A DNA stretch of 64,000 nucleotides from Paenibacillus sp. MMS20-IR301. GTDB taxonomy: Bacteria > Bacillota > Bacilli > Paenibacillales > Paenibacillaceae. The stretch's first letter is position 1. Each line of letters starts with the position of its first letter. Below the pieces are notes generated by a model. It was not told the DNA's origin. It saw nothing but the letters and a program-made list of their open reading frames with translations, and searched no databases. The stretch lies in assembly GCF_032302195.1 (NCBI RefSeq), contig NZ_CP135275.1:6585001-6649000 (forward strand). Direction: 5' to 3'. Of this stretch, positions 13,587 through 22,088 are shown one piece after another. The position numbers were made by a program, and so were the translations under genes.

Positions 13587-15326
13587 ATGAAGACAACAGG
13601 GAATTTGGGGCTGAAGAAGCCGGATGGTACAGATATTGTAGATATTGCCGATTTGAACGGCAACATGGATATTCTGGATACAGCCGTTAAGGCGGTACAG
13701 GATCATACTGCGGATGCAGTCAAGCATATCACTGCTGCTGAGCGTACGGCGTGGAATGCCAAAGCCTCTACTGCCGCTGCCACTACAGCAGCAGCAGGGC
13801 TGATGGCGGCAGCAGATAAAGCGAAGCTGGACGGGGTGGCGGCTGGGGCGAATGCAGTGGCTAATTCTGCTGCCAATGGTGTTATTACCATTAATGGAGT
13901 GAACGCCACAGTATACACACACCCTAATCATACCGGTGATGTGACCAGCACAGGGGATGGTGTAACTGCTATTGCACCGGGGGTAATCGTCGATGCAGAT
14001 GTGAACAGCGCTGCGGCCATTGCCTGGAGCAAGCTCAGCAAGACCGGGGCATCACTGGCTGATCTGCCGACCCGTTCCGCAGCGGACTTGACGAGCGGCA
14101 CTCTCTCCGCTGCGCGTCTCCCGGCGGCAACGGGTGATGTAACCTCTCCGGCAGGTAGTAATGCCTTTACATTGTCAGCAGGAGTGCAGGGTCAGATTAA
14201 TTCGAAAGCTAATTTGATGACTACGCCGCAGCAGACTACAGCAGACATTACCTACTATGTCCGTACAGACGGCTCTGATAGCAATACAGGGCTTGCAAAT
14301 ACGGCGGGCGGGGCTTTTAAGACGATTCAAAAGGCGGTTAACATGCTCCCGGCAAGGTGTATTCATCAGGTGATTATAAACGTGGCGGCTGGAACCTATG
14401 CTGAAAATGTAGCCATAAATGATTTTGTGGGCCTTGTGTCCTTGCAAGCGGGCAACACTGCTGTCGGTCAAACTAATGTACAATCCATCACATTTACAAG
14501 ATGTATCGGCAGGTTTGAAGCTAACGGATTCACAGGGACATCTAACGCCGTCACTGCCTTTGCAGCTCTTTATTCTCAACAGGTCATACTTACAACTTGC
14601 TGGGCTACAGCAGGCGCATCACAGAATGCTGTTGAATTTACCTTTAGTTCAGGGCGTGTACAAGGCGGCTCTTACTCGAATAGATCAAACGGAATAGTTG
14701 CGGCGTGGTCCAGTAACATATATGTCAACGATGTAGGCGGTACAGGTAATGCTGGTTACGGCGTCCTAGCCATAAGATCGTCTTATATCGGTTGTGAAAC
14801 AGTCACGCATCCTACGGGTGTTGTCGACCAATATGCTTCTAGTGGAAGTACAATCATAACTAACAGTGGCGGTGTTGTTAACCCGTGGGGAGATAATACA
14901 ACGTCAAGTCGTAGTGCAGCTAGAGCATGGATTAATAATAGTCATGGTTTGACAGGTGGCACCTTTACAAAGCTCCAGTTTAACGGAGTTATCTTCGACC
15001 AACAGAATGATTTCTCAACTACTTTATACAGATTCACTGCGAAAAAAGCGGGGATCTATCTGATTGCCGGTTCTGTAAATACCGTCAACAGCACTCCCGC
15101 AGGCACTTCCGTTACTCTGAGTGCTTGGATCAATGGCGGTCGCGGTGCAGATTTGGGTTCATATTCAACATCGGGTTTTATCGGAAACACATATACGCAA
15201 GGAGCAAGAGCCGTAAAACTGAATGCCGGAGATTTTGTAGAGCTTTATGCATACGCAACCGTTGCTACAACAATCATTCCCGGAGATGGAGCGGTAAGTG
15301 GCTTTGAAGTTGTTCAAATAGCATAA
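13587..15326 (+). CDS. Chimeric tail fibre: beta-helix body and C1q-like tip
   Basis: A 579-aa protein. The N terminus (MKTTGNLGLKKPDGTDIVDI, then ADLNGNMDILDTAVKAVQDH) is an XkdV-type attachment domain. Residues 95-200 are collar repeats (GDVTSTGDGVTAIAPG, LPAATGDVTSPAGS). Residues about 220-430 look like a right-handed parallel beta-helix starting TYYVRTDGSDSNTGLANT. From about 440 a C1q/TNF-like jelly roll (LQFNGVIFDQQNDFSTTLYR, AGIYLIAGSVN) forms the tip. Beta-helix domains often bind or cut surface glycans. From about 14370 on, the DNA is visibly more AT-rich than the first third and uses different codons, suggesting a swapped receptor-binding module. The RBS is weak (ATAGGAGTG). Confidence 0.78.
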   Translation: MKTTGNLGLKKPDGTDIVDIADLNGNMDILDTAVKAVQDHTADAVKHITAAERTAWNAKASTAAATTAAAGLMAAADKAKLDGVAAGANAVANSAANGVITINGVNATVYTHPNHTGDVTSTGDGVTAIAPGVIVDADVNSAAAIAWSKLSKTGASLADLPTRSAADLTSGTLSAARLPAATGDVTSPAGSNAFTLSAGVQGQINSKANLMTTPQQTTADITYYVRTDGSDSNTGLANTAGGAFKTIQKAVNMLPARCIHQVIINVAAGTYAENVAINDFVGLVSLQAGNTAVGQTNVQSITFTRCIGRFEANGFTGTSNAVTAFAALYSQQVILTTCWATAGASQNAVEFTFSSGRVQGGSYSNRSNGIVAAWSSNIYVNDVGGTGNAGYGVLAIRSSYIGCETVTHPTGVVDQYASSGSTIITNSGGVVNPWGDNTTSSRSAARAWINNSHGLTGGTFTKLQFNGVIFDQQNDFSTTLYRFTAKKAGIYLIAGSVNTVNSTPAGTSVTLSAWINGGRGADLGSYSTSGFIGNTYTQGARAVKLNAGDFVELYAYATVATTIIPGDGAVSGFEVVQIA

Positions 15327-15342
15327 AAGGAGGGGGATGACC

Positions 15343-15816
15343 ATGAATATAGCATTAGCAATTATGCACCTATACCCACAAGTTAACCCAATGCGTGATT
15401 TCATCGTCCAAGACAACGGCCCAGAGCCTATCCTGCGCCCAGGGGCCGAGGAAAAAGCCCGCGTCCGCTACGAGATCAAACCGCCAGAAGCCGGCGAAGA
15501 ATCTACTGAAGGCGTCCATTACCGCTACGGCATCGACTACAACCTGCTGACTGAGGGCGAGGATTACGATCTTGTTGAGCGAGGTCCATATATCGCGGTG
15601 TGGAACCTGCCGGAACCGCAGCCAAGTGAAGCCGAACTGCAGGAAGCCTGGGAAGCTTACCAAGAAGCGGAGGCCAATAAACCGCCTGAGCTCACTGAGA
15701 TCGAGCAATTGCAACAAGAAAACATGCTGCTGAAGGCGCAGAATAACGCGCTCTCCAAACGTGCAGATTTCATCGAAGACATCATCGCGGAGATGGCAAT
15801 GCAGGTCTATCAATAA
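15343..15816 (+). CDS. XkdW-like protein with C-terminal coiled coil
   Basis: A 157-aa protein. The first part (MNIALAIMHLYPQVNPMRDF) is typical of XkdW-type proteins encoded after the fibre gene, and the body is acidic. Residues about 115-150 form a leucine-heptad coiled coil (EIEQLQQENMLLKAQNNALS). ATG 15343 is preferred over one two codons earlier because AAGGAGG is spaced 8 nt from it. It may be a fibre chaperone or accessory protein; the function is not established. Confidence 0.7.
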   Translation: MNIALAIMHLYPQVNPMRDFIVQDNGPEPILRPGAEEKARVRYEIKPPEAGEESTEGVHYRYGIDYNLLTEGEDYDLVERGPYIAVWNLPEPQPSEAELQEAWEAYQEAEANKPPELTEIEQLQQENMLLKAQNNALSKRADFIEDIIAEMAMQVYQ

Positions 15817-15873
15817 TATTAGGCATTCCTTTATAGGTAGTTGATCCTGCAACCAGAAGGGAGGGAGAACACA

Positions 15874-16005
15874 ATGGCGGCATTTTTTGCAGAGCGAGTG
15901 ATTCTCGGCAAAACCAAGTATACCGAAGTACCGAATACACTTAAATTGGCAGTTAAAGAGATTTTAGCCGTTAAGGGCAATGAAGCTCTCGCGGCAGAAG
16001 AATAG
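15874..16005 (+). CDS. XkdX/CD1375-like small protein, 43 aa
   Basis: MAAFFAERVILGKTKYTEVP, then NTLKLAVKEILAVKG: a pattern like the CD1375 family of very small proteins found after tail fibre genes in Firmicute prophages, at the same place as xkdX in PBSX. GGGAGGGAG ribosome site 8 nt before the ATG. Function unknown. An intrinsic terminator follows 10 nt after the stop. Confidence 0.65.
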   Translation: MAAFFAERVILGKTKYTEVPNTLKLAVKEILAVKGNEALAAEE

Positions 16006-16015
16006 GTAACTTGCA

Positions 16016-16040
16016 AACGCCCGCGAAGGCGTTTTTATTT
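16016..16040 (+). terminator. Terminator between structural and lysis genes
   Basis: Stem AACGCC (16016-16021)/GGCGTT (16028-16033) with loop CGCGAA, followed by a T-rich tract. It would end or reduce transcription before the holin and endolysin genes. Confidence 0.7.
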
Positions 16041-16097
16041 TGCCTCCGGCCATCCGGGGGCATTTCTTGTTGGACCAATACGGAAGGGAGTGAAGTA

Positions 16098-16412
16098 ATG
16101 AACAGCAATGACATCGCGAATCTGGAGAAGCTGCTGCCGCTGGCAGATAAGTATGGACTGGCTTATATTATTGCGCTGATTCTGCTGCTGATTTTTCTGG
16201 TGCTGCTGCGGTCAATTGTCAAAGGAAATCTTGTGCCGCGCGAGCTGCTGGAGCGTGCCGAGGAGGACCGGGACCGGCTGCAGAATATCCTCGACAAGGA
16301 GCGGTCTGATTTCATGGCACCGACACTCGAGGTGCTGCAAAGGCTGAAAATCGACCATACCGCAAACGGAGCAACAGCTGGCAGTACACAAGAAGAAGAC
16401 AGGAGGGGATAA
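16098..16412 (+). CDS. Small membrane protein of the lysis module, 104 aa
   Basis: One N-terminal membrane segment (YGLAYIIALILLLIFLVLLR, residues about 17-36) is followed by a short linker containing KGNLVPRELLERAEEDRDRL and a helical, charged C-terminal region. The architecture resembles BhlA/UviB-type or spanin-like lysis accessory proteins, but no family is confidently recognised. ATG 16098 has a GGAAGGGAG site; an in-frame start at 16011 would overlap the terminator and is rejected. It is likely co-translated with the next two genes. Confidence 0.65.
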   Translation: MNSNDIANLEKLLPLADKYGLAYIIALILLLIFLVLLRSIVKGNLVPRELLERAEEDRDRLQNILDKERSDFMAPTLEVLQRLKIDHTANGATAGSTQEEDRRG

Positions 16413-16413
16413 C

Positions 16414-16611
16414 GTGCTGAGTAAGTGGATCAAACGGTTATCTCCTCTCCACCGGGACCGGGAGCGGAAGCTGATGCAAGCGGGCGTTGGAGTCACGCTC
16501 TCAATCCGGCGGTACAGGGAATTCTCCAAGGAGATTCAGGATGAGATCAGAAACAACGGGTTTGCCGAGTTTCTAATTTATGACCGGGGGGCTAAAGATG
16601 AACATCACTGA
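16414..16611 (+). CDS. Unknown 65-aa protein in lysis module
   Basis: GTG start with AGGAGGGG 6 nt upstream, beginning one base after the previous stop. A basic N-terminal part (VLSKWIKRLSPLHRDRERKL) is followed by GVGVTLSIRRYREFSKEIQD. No membrane segment and no recognised family. It overlaps the holin candidate by 14 nt. The strong ribosome site and tight packing support a real gene, perhaps a regulator or partner of lysis. Confidence 0.6.
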   Translation: MLSKWIKRLSPLHRDRERKLMQAGVGVTLSIRRYREFSKEIQDEIRNNGFAEFLIYDRGAKDEHH

Positions 16612-16996
16612 TATGATACTGCTGCTGGCCTATTCGATATCCTTCATCTGTGCGCTGCTGCTGATAGCTGCGCTTTTTTTGTATTTCCGCAAAAGATTCA
16701 AAGCGCGCGTAGTCAGTTTGTTTATGCTGGCGGCATTTTTTTTCCTGGGAGCCTATACGGTTAAAATGGCGGTTGCCTTCTGGATCAGCTTCAGCAGCTC
16801 TTCCGGAACGGACGCAGTGTTAAGCTCCTTGCAAACGCAGGCCTGGGTTGTTGCCCAAATTGGCACCACAGCAGGACTTATTATTCTTACTGTACTGATG
16901 TATACGAAAAGGCAAGATCTGTTCGTGGTGTTATCCCAGTACCGTAAAGGGAGGTCTGCTCATGCCGACACTGACTCTGCCTCAAGTTCTGAATAA
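16598..16996 (+). CDS. Candidate holin, 132 aa, three membrane segments
   Basis: Three hydrophobic helices at about residues 5-30, 40-65 and 85-105, short loops, and a polar tail ending HADTDSASSSE. This topology, the small size and the position directly before an endolysin fit a class I holin, though no family motif is visible. ATG 16598 is chosen because GGGGGG precedes it. It overlaps the endolysin start by 35 nt. Confidence 0.6.
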   Translation: MNITDMILLLAYSISFICALLLIAALFLYFRKRFKARVVSLFMLAAFFFLGAYTVKMAVAFWISFSSSSGTDAVLSSLQTQAWVVAQIGTTAGLIILTVLMYTKRQDLFVVLSQYRKGRSAHADTDSASSSE

Positions 16997-17660
16997 ATCT
17001 GCTGCCCGGTTATCCGGGCTTCATCCTGCAGTGCTGGCTGCCGCCAATTCACTGATCGAACGCTCCTTTGCCTGTGGTGTACCCATTCTGATTACCCAGG
17101 GGCTTCGGACATGTGCCGAGCAAGAGGTGCTCTACGCCCAGGGGCGCACCAAGCCGGGAGCGATTGTTACCAATGCCCGCGGAGGTTATAGCTATCACAA
17201 TTACGGGCTCGCTGTGGATTTTGCGCTGCTGCTCCCGGATGGTTCGAATGTATCGTGGGATATGAATAGAGACGGAGATAATGACCGTATCGCAGATTGG
17301 CTGGAAGTCGTGCAGCAGGCTAAAGAGCTTGGCTTCGAATGGGGCGGGGACTGGACGACGTTCAAAGATTATCCGCATTTCCAGCTGAGCTTTGGATTGC
17401 CGCTGGCTGCGCTCCGCGCAGGGGAGAAGCCGGCTGCGGCTGCAGTAGCTGCGGTATATGAACGGGTTAACCGTAGAGGGGGAAGCAGCGTGAAAGCTGA
17501 CATCATCACAATGGTAAAGATGAATGGAGTGAAGATTGCCGAAGGCATCCTGGAGAACGGCGTAACGTATGCTCCAGTGCGTGTAATTGCCGAAGCGCTT
17601 GGTGCACAGGTTGGTTATGATCCGGTAACGAAAGCGGTAGAAATTACCACAACCCGTTAG
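16962..17660 (+). CDS. M15-family endolysin with C-terminal CuAO-like domain
   Basis: A 232-aa protein. Residues about 10-145 are a VanY/CwlK-type L,D-peptidase with zinc ligands H79 and D86 (SYHNYGLAVD) and H139 (YPHFQLS), which cuts peptide cross-links of peptidoglycan. Residues about 178-230 (VKMNGVKIAEGILENGVTYA, VRVIAEALGAQVGYDPVTK) match the copper amine oxidase N-terminal-like fold common in Paenibacillus cell-surface proteins, here replacing a usual wall-binding domain. No signal peptide, so a holin is needed for release. In a tailocin it would lyse the producer to free particles. GGGAGG ribosome site. Confidence 0.88.
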   Translation: MPTLTLPQVLNKSAARLSGLHPAVLAAANSLIERSFACGVPILITQGLRTCAEQEVLYAQGRTKPGAIVTNARGGYSYHNYGLAVDFALLLPDGSNVSWDMNRDGDNDRIADWLEVVQQAKELGFEWGGDWTTFKDYPHFQLSFGLPLAALRAGEKPAAAAVAAVYERVNRRGGSSVKADIITMVKMNGVKIAEGILENGVTYAPVRVIAEALGAQVGYDPVTKAVEITTTR

Positions 17661-17721
17661 AATCGAACGAAATAGAAGATTTAAAGAATGAGATGAAAAG
17701 AAACATAACCTATATGTAACG

Positions 17722-17747
17722 GCCGGCTCTGCGGAGTCGGCTTTTTT
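17722..17747 (+). terminator. Terminator of the tail/lysis cluster
   Basis: 8-bp stem GCCGGCTC/GAGTCGGC (one G-T pair), loop TGCG, six T. It marks the right end of the tail cluster. Confidence 0.85.
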
Positions 17748-18000
17748 GCATAGAATGCGTTATATAAATTTACATATTCACTACATGAACTGCGAATAAA
17801 ACAGACATTATAATAGGAAGAGATACATAATTTTTTGTGACTGTATAAAAAGCCGGATTGGTGTATAATCGTAATTACTGCACTGCTTTACCGCGCAATA
17901 AAGTTGAAGATTTCCGGAAGGTTTTATTGTATGATATGGGGAAAGCTTTGAAATAGACAATGTTAAGAGCATTGATCCGGAAGAGGATGGGGGGAGCAGC
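17748..18000 (+). promoter_or_regulatory. ppc upstream region with two candidate -10 boxes
   Basis: No gene is seen. TATAAT occurs at 17809-17814 (weak -35 TGAACT at 17786) and at 17864-17869 (no good -35). Either could drive ppc; a start near 17875 would leave a leader of about 125 nt with no obvious riboswitch fold. Confidence 0.35.
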
Positions 18001-20793
18001 ATGACCGAACTTACGACTACCGTTAGCAAAAGCAACTCCAACAATCTGCTGCGGCGGGACGTACGGTTCCTGGGGAACATACTGGGCGAAGTCTTGGTAC
18101 ACCAAGGCGGTAACGAGCTGCTGGATATCGTGGAGAAAATCCGGGAAACCAGCAAATCGCTGCGCTCACTGTTTTTGCCTGAACTGCACAATGAATTTAA
18201 AGAGCTGATTAGTTCACTGGATCCGGAGAATCGCCATCAGGTGATCCGGGCCTTTGCCATTTATTTTCAGCTGGTGAACATTGCCGAGCAGAATCACCGG
18301 ATCCGCCGCAAGCGCGACTACGAACGTTCTGCCGGTGAGACGGTACAGCCGGGATCAATCGAAAGTGCGATTCAGGAGCTCCGTGAGCGGGATTTCTCCC
18401 ATGAGGATGTTCATGAGATTATGAATGGCCTGTCGCTGGAGCTTGTCATGACAGCTCACCCTACAGAAGCTATGCGCCGTGCAATCCTCGATATCCACAA
18501 ACGGATTTCCGACGATGTCATGGGGCTGGATAACCCGACACTGACGTTCCGTGAGCGTGAACAGCTGCGTGAGAAGCTGCTGAATGAGGTTATTACCTTA
18601 TGGCAGACGGATGAATTGCGTGACCGCAAGCCTACGGTACTCGATGAAGTGCGGAATGGAATGTATTATTTCCATGAGACGATCTTTGAGGTGCTGCCGG
18701 ATGTATACCAGGAACTTGAGCGATGTCTAAGCAAGTATTATCCGGGCCAGAACTGGCATGTGCCGACCTACTTGCGTTTCGGTTCGTGGATTGGCGGCGA
18801 CCGTGACGGTAACCCTTCAGTAACTGCAGCGGTAACCCTGCAGACCCTTCGCCTGCAGCGCAAGCTGGCTATCCGTGAATATCAGCGGATTATGCGCGAG
18901 CTGATGCAGTATCTGAGCTTTAGTACAAGCATCGTTAAGGTGACGCCTGAACTGCTGGAATCCATTGAGCAGGACCGGGAGATCATCAACCTGAACCGGG
19001 TGGACGCTTGGCGCAATGACAACGAGCCTTACCGGATTAAGCTCAGCTATATGATATCCAAGACACAGAATGTTCTGGACGATGATAAAAAAGGTACACC
19101 GGAGCGCTACTCCTCCCCAGAGCAATTTATAGATGATTTGAATGTGATTGACCGCAGTCTGCGGCATCACTATGCCGATTATGTAGCCGACACTTATATT
19201 AAAAAGCTGATCCGTCAGGTCGAGCTGTTCGGCTTCCATACATCAACGCTGGATGTGCGCCAGCACAGCCAGGAGCATGAGAATGCGATGACCGAAATTC
19301 TGGCCAAGATGAATGTTACACCGGACTACTCCAAGCTTCCGGAGAACGAAAAGATTGTCCTGCTTGAGAAGCTGCTGAATGATCCCCGTCCGCTAACCTC
19401 CCCTTACCAGTCTTACAGTGAGGGTACAGAGGAATGCCTTGCGGTATACCGGACGATCTACCAGGCGCAGGAGGAATACGGCAAACAGTGTATTACCAGC
19501 TATCTGATCAGTATGGCGGAAGCGGCGAGTGATATTCTGGAGGTTATGGTCTTCTCGAAAGAAGTCGGCCTGTTCCGCAAAGACAATGACGGTACGGTAG
19601 TTTGCACTTTGCAGGCTGTGCCGCTGTTCGAAACGATTGACGACCTTCATGATGCTCCGCAGATTATGCACACACTGCTCAGCATGCCGATCTACCGTGA
19701 TGCGGTTAGCGCGATGAATGATCTGCAGGAAATCATGCTTGGTTACTCGGACAGTAACAAAGACGGCGGCGTGGTGACAGCGAACTGGGAATTGCGTGTG
19801 GCGCTGAAGCAGATTACAGCCACGGCTGATGAATTCGGCATTAAGCTGAAGTTCTTCCACGGACGCGGTGGGGCACTCGGACGCGGCGGTATGCCGCTGA
19901 ACCGCAGTATTCTGGCGCAGCCGGCTTCAACCATCGGCGGCGGTATCAAGATTACCGAGCAGGGCGAGGTTATCTCCTCCCGGTACTCCATGAAAGGAAT
20001 TGCTTACCGCAGTCTTGAACAGGCAACCTCTGCTCTGGTTACGGCAGCGATTCATGCCAAATCGCCGGAAGCCGATCTGTATGAATCCAAGTGGGATGAG
20101 ATTATTGCCGGCATTTCTGAAGTGTCCCTGAACAAATATCAGGATCTGATCTTCCGTGACCCGGACTTCCTGACCTACTTCAAGGAATCCACTCCGCTGC
20201 CTGAGGTCGGTGAGCTGAATATTGGTTCACGCCCTTCGAAGCGTAAGAATAGCGAACGCTTCGAGGATCTGCGTGCCATCCCTTGGGTCTTCGCCTGGAC
20301 GCAGAGCCGTTACTTGCTGCCGGCCTGGTATGCAGCCGGAACGGGCCTGCAGAGCTTCTACGAAGATAAGGAAGAGAACCTGAAGATTATGCAGCATATG
20401 TATGCCAACTTCTCGTTCTTCACAACCTTAATTGATACGCTCCAGATGGCAATCGCCAAGGCTGATCTCGTTATCGCCAAGGAATATGCCGGTATGGGCA
20501 AGAACGAAGAAGCACGCCAGCGGATCTTCGGCCAGATTGAAGCCGAGTTCAAGCTGACCTCTGAGCTGATTCTCAAAATCACCGGCCAGCAGGACATCCT
20601 GGATAACGTTCCGGTCATTCAGGAGTCGATCCGCCTGCGTAACCCGTATGTTGATCCGCTCAGCTACCTGCAGGTTCAGCTCCTTGCCGAGCTTCGTGCG
20701 CTGCGCGATGCTGAAGGTGATGACGCCGAGCTGCTGCGTGAGGTGCTGCTTACTATCAACGGTATTGCCGCAGGACTGCGGAATACCGGCTGA
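18001..20793 (+). CDS. ppc: Phosphoenolpyruvate carboxylase
   Basis: A 930-aa enzyme that adds bicarbonate to PEP to make oxaloacetate, replenishing the TCA cycle in the cytoplasm. Visible signatures: the catalytic His motif VMTAHPTEA (about 150-158), the PEP-binding GGDRDGNPSVTAAVT (about 264-278), the glycine-rich loop FHGRGGALGRGG (about 619-630), and the conserved C terminus ending RNTG. The length is normal for bacterial PEPC. A GGGGGGAG ribosome site precedes the ATG. Monocistronic: terminators lie on both sides. It is unrelated to the adjoining tail cluster and probably marks the chromosomal right border of it. Confidence 0.97.
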   Translation: MTELTTTVSKSNSNNLLRRDVRFLGNILGEVLVHQGGNELLDIVEKIRETSKSLRSLFLPELHNEFKELISSLDPENRHQVIRAFAIYFQLVNIAEQNHRIRRKRDYERSAGETVQPGSIESAIQELRERDFSHEDVHEIMNGLSLELVMTAHPTEAMRRAILDIHKRISDDVMGLDNPTLTFREREQLREKLLNEVITLWQTDELRDRKPTVLDEVRNGMYYFHETIFEVLPDVYQELERCLSKYYPGQNWHVPTYLRFGSWIGGDRDGNPSVTAAVTLQTLRLQRKLAIREYQRIMRELMQYLSFSTSIVKVTPELLESIEQDREIINLNRVDAWRNDNEPYRIKLSYMISKTQNVLDDDKKGTPERYSSPEQFIDDLNVIDRSLRHHYADYVADTYIKKLIRQVELFGFHTSTLDVRQHSQEHENAMTEILAKMNVTPDYSKLPENEKIVLLEKLLNDPRPLTSPYQSYSEGTEECLAVYRTIYQAQEEYGKQCITSYLISMAEAASDILEVMVFSKEVGLFRKDNDGTVVCTLQAVPLFETIDDLHDAPQIMHTLLSMPIYRDAVSAMNDLQEIMLGYSDSNKDGGVVTANWELRVALKQITATADEFGIKLKFFHGRGGALGRGGMPLNRSILAQPASTIGGGIKITEQGEVISSRYSMKGIAYRSLEQATSALVTAAIHAKSPEADLYESKWDEIIAGISEVSLNKYQDLIFRDPDFLTYFKESTPLPEVGELNIGSRPSKRKNSERFEDLRAIPWVFAWTQSRYLLPAWYAAGTGLQSFYEDKEENLKIMQHMYANFSFFTTLIDTLQMAIAKADLVIAKEYAGMGKNEEARQRIFGQIEAEFKLTSELILKITGQQDILDNVPVIQESIRLRNPYVDPLSYLQVQLLAELRALRDAEGDDAELLREVLLTINGIAAGLRNTG

Positions 20794-20872
20794 TGCAATA
20801 AATGGTTCAAAGTCGGCGCAGCCGCTTTAATCTTTAGGTGCTTGATCTTTGAAGCCGGCACAGCCGCTTCCG

Positions 20873-20912
20873 AACCCCGTCCCCTCTTAACACGAGGATG
20901 GACGGGGTTTTT
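20873..20912 (+). terminator. ppc terminator
   Basis: 10-bp stem AACCCCGTCC (20873-20882)/GGACGGGGTT (20900-20909) with an inner CCTC/GAGG extension and TTT downstream. Confidence 0.85.
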
Positions 20913-21066
20913 GTGTTGCAAACGAGCCCGGGAGCTGTGACCCGGCAAGTAGCAGTACCGAAGCAGAAGCTGCCGGATACAGCAGCTTCACGCTCTTTGC
21001 CCTACCCCATTGTTGCCTGAGATTTACTTTGGGCAACAAAGAGGGGGTCACCTGGCTGATGGAGAC

Positions 21067-21200
21067 GGCGGAGCGGAAATTTGGAACTGTAGGAGCGGCA
21101 GCGTCCGCCTTTATTGTCAGATTTCCACCGCAGACTGCGGTTCCAATCAGGAAATCTGACAATAACAGCGGCCGGAAGTCCAAATGTTCCGCGCAGTCCG
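21067..21200. repeat. Palindromic intergenic repeat element
   Basis: A perfect 16-bp inverted repeat TTATTGTCAGATTTCC (21111-21126) and its complement (21150-21165) encloses a CCGCA/TGCGG mini-hairpin. The flanks (GGCGGAGCGGAAATTTGGA and TCCAAATGTTCCGC) also pair imperfectly, so the whole segment folds as one long hairpin. Words of it recur collinearly at 29191-29236. The remainder of the 20913-21400 gap shows no gene. A TATATATA tract at 21282-21290 may belong to the sigW promoter. Confidence 0.75.
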
Positions 21201-21400
21201 CAACTAATCAGCCTCCCGGTAAGGTCCGCTACTGCGCAGTCCGCGACCAATCAGCCATTTTTTCCACCCAAATAAAGTACAATATATATAGAAGGTAACA
21301 ATACATCCCTTGATTTTTGGAAGAACTTGAATTACGATTTAAGAGCTTGTACCGTGGATTTTCGGAAAACCAAGGGCGGCAAGTCTGGGGGAGTTAACAG

Positions 21401-21967
21401 GTGGAGAATCTGGAAGGCAGATTGACAAAGCTCGCCTTAAAGGGTGATCAAAGGGCATTTGCCGAGCTTGTGGAACTATATAAAGACAAAATATTTCATT
21501 TGGCTTACCGCATGCTGAATAATCGCCATGAGGCTGAAGATATTGTTCAGGAGACTTTTTTGCGCGTGTACAGAAATTTGGACCGGTATGATGATAAACA
21601 GAAGTTCTCAACCTGGATCTACCGGATTGGCACGAACCTCTGCATTGACCGTCTGCGCAAGCGGCGCCCGACCTATTCGCTGGATGCAGAGATGAATGAT
21701 CAGGAGGGAATCGATGGGTATTCCATGATCCCGAGCGATAATGTGACTCCGGAGACAGAACTGCTGCTCTCGGAGACGCAGAGCCTGATCTATGAAGCCA
21801 TTGACAGCCTGCCTGTGAAATACCGGTCGGTGATGATACTGCGGTACCTGCAGGATCTGTCGCTACAGGAGATCAGCGATGTGCTGGATATGCCTGTTAC
21901 GACGATCAAAACCCGTGTACACCGCGGACGTGAATTTTTACGTAAAAAATTAGGGCCTAAAATGTAA
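21401..21967 (+). CDS. sigW: ECF sigma factor SigW
   Basis: A 188-aa ECF sigma factor. Region 2 includes FAELVELYKDKIFHLAYRML and EAEDIVQETFLRVYRNLDRY (the -10 recognition part). Region 4 near the end (LSLQEISDVLDMPVTTIKTR) binds the -35. SigW controls the response to envelope stress and antimicrobial peptides. GTG start with GGGGGAG 9 nt before. Followed by its membrane anti-sigma gene, as in Bacillus. I could not find a convincing autoregulatory TGAAAC/CGTA promoter upstream. Confidence 0.93.
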   Translation: MENLEGRLTKLALKGDQRAFAELVELYKDKIFHLAYRMLNNRHEAEDIVQETFLRVYRNLDRYDDKQKFSTWIYRIGTNLCIDRLRKRRPTYSLDAEMNDQEGIDGYSMIPSDNVTPETELLLSETQSLIYEAIDSLPVKYRSVMILRYLQDLSLQEISDVLDMPVTTIKTRVHRGREFLRKKLGPKM

Positions 21968-22088
21968 AATAGATTATTTTTTATGAAACATCTTAAGGGC
22001 AGTGACGTATGTAAGTTGTGCAAGTCTTACGTGTCCTGTTCCTATGCCTGAAATAATTAAATAAGCACTCATGAAAGGATTGGCTCCT

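Noticed and set aside
16011..16097. Upstream extension of the 16098-16412 lysis gene
   Set aside because: It would run through the terminator hairpin and has no ribosome site; the ATG at 16098 has one.
396..17660. A complete prophage
   Set aside because: No integrase, terminase, portal, capsid or replication gene is visible in the interval; only regulators, tail and lysis genes are.
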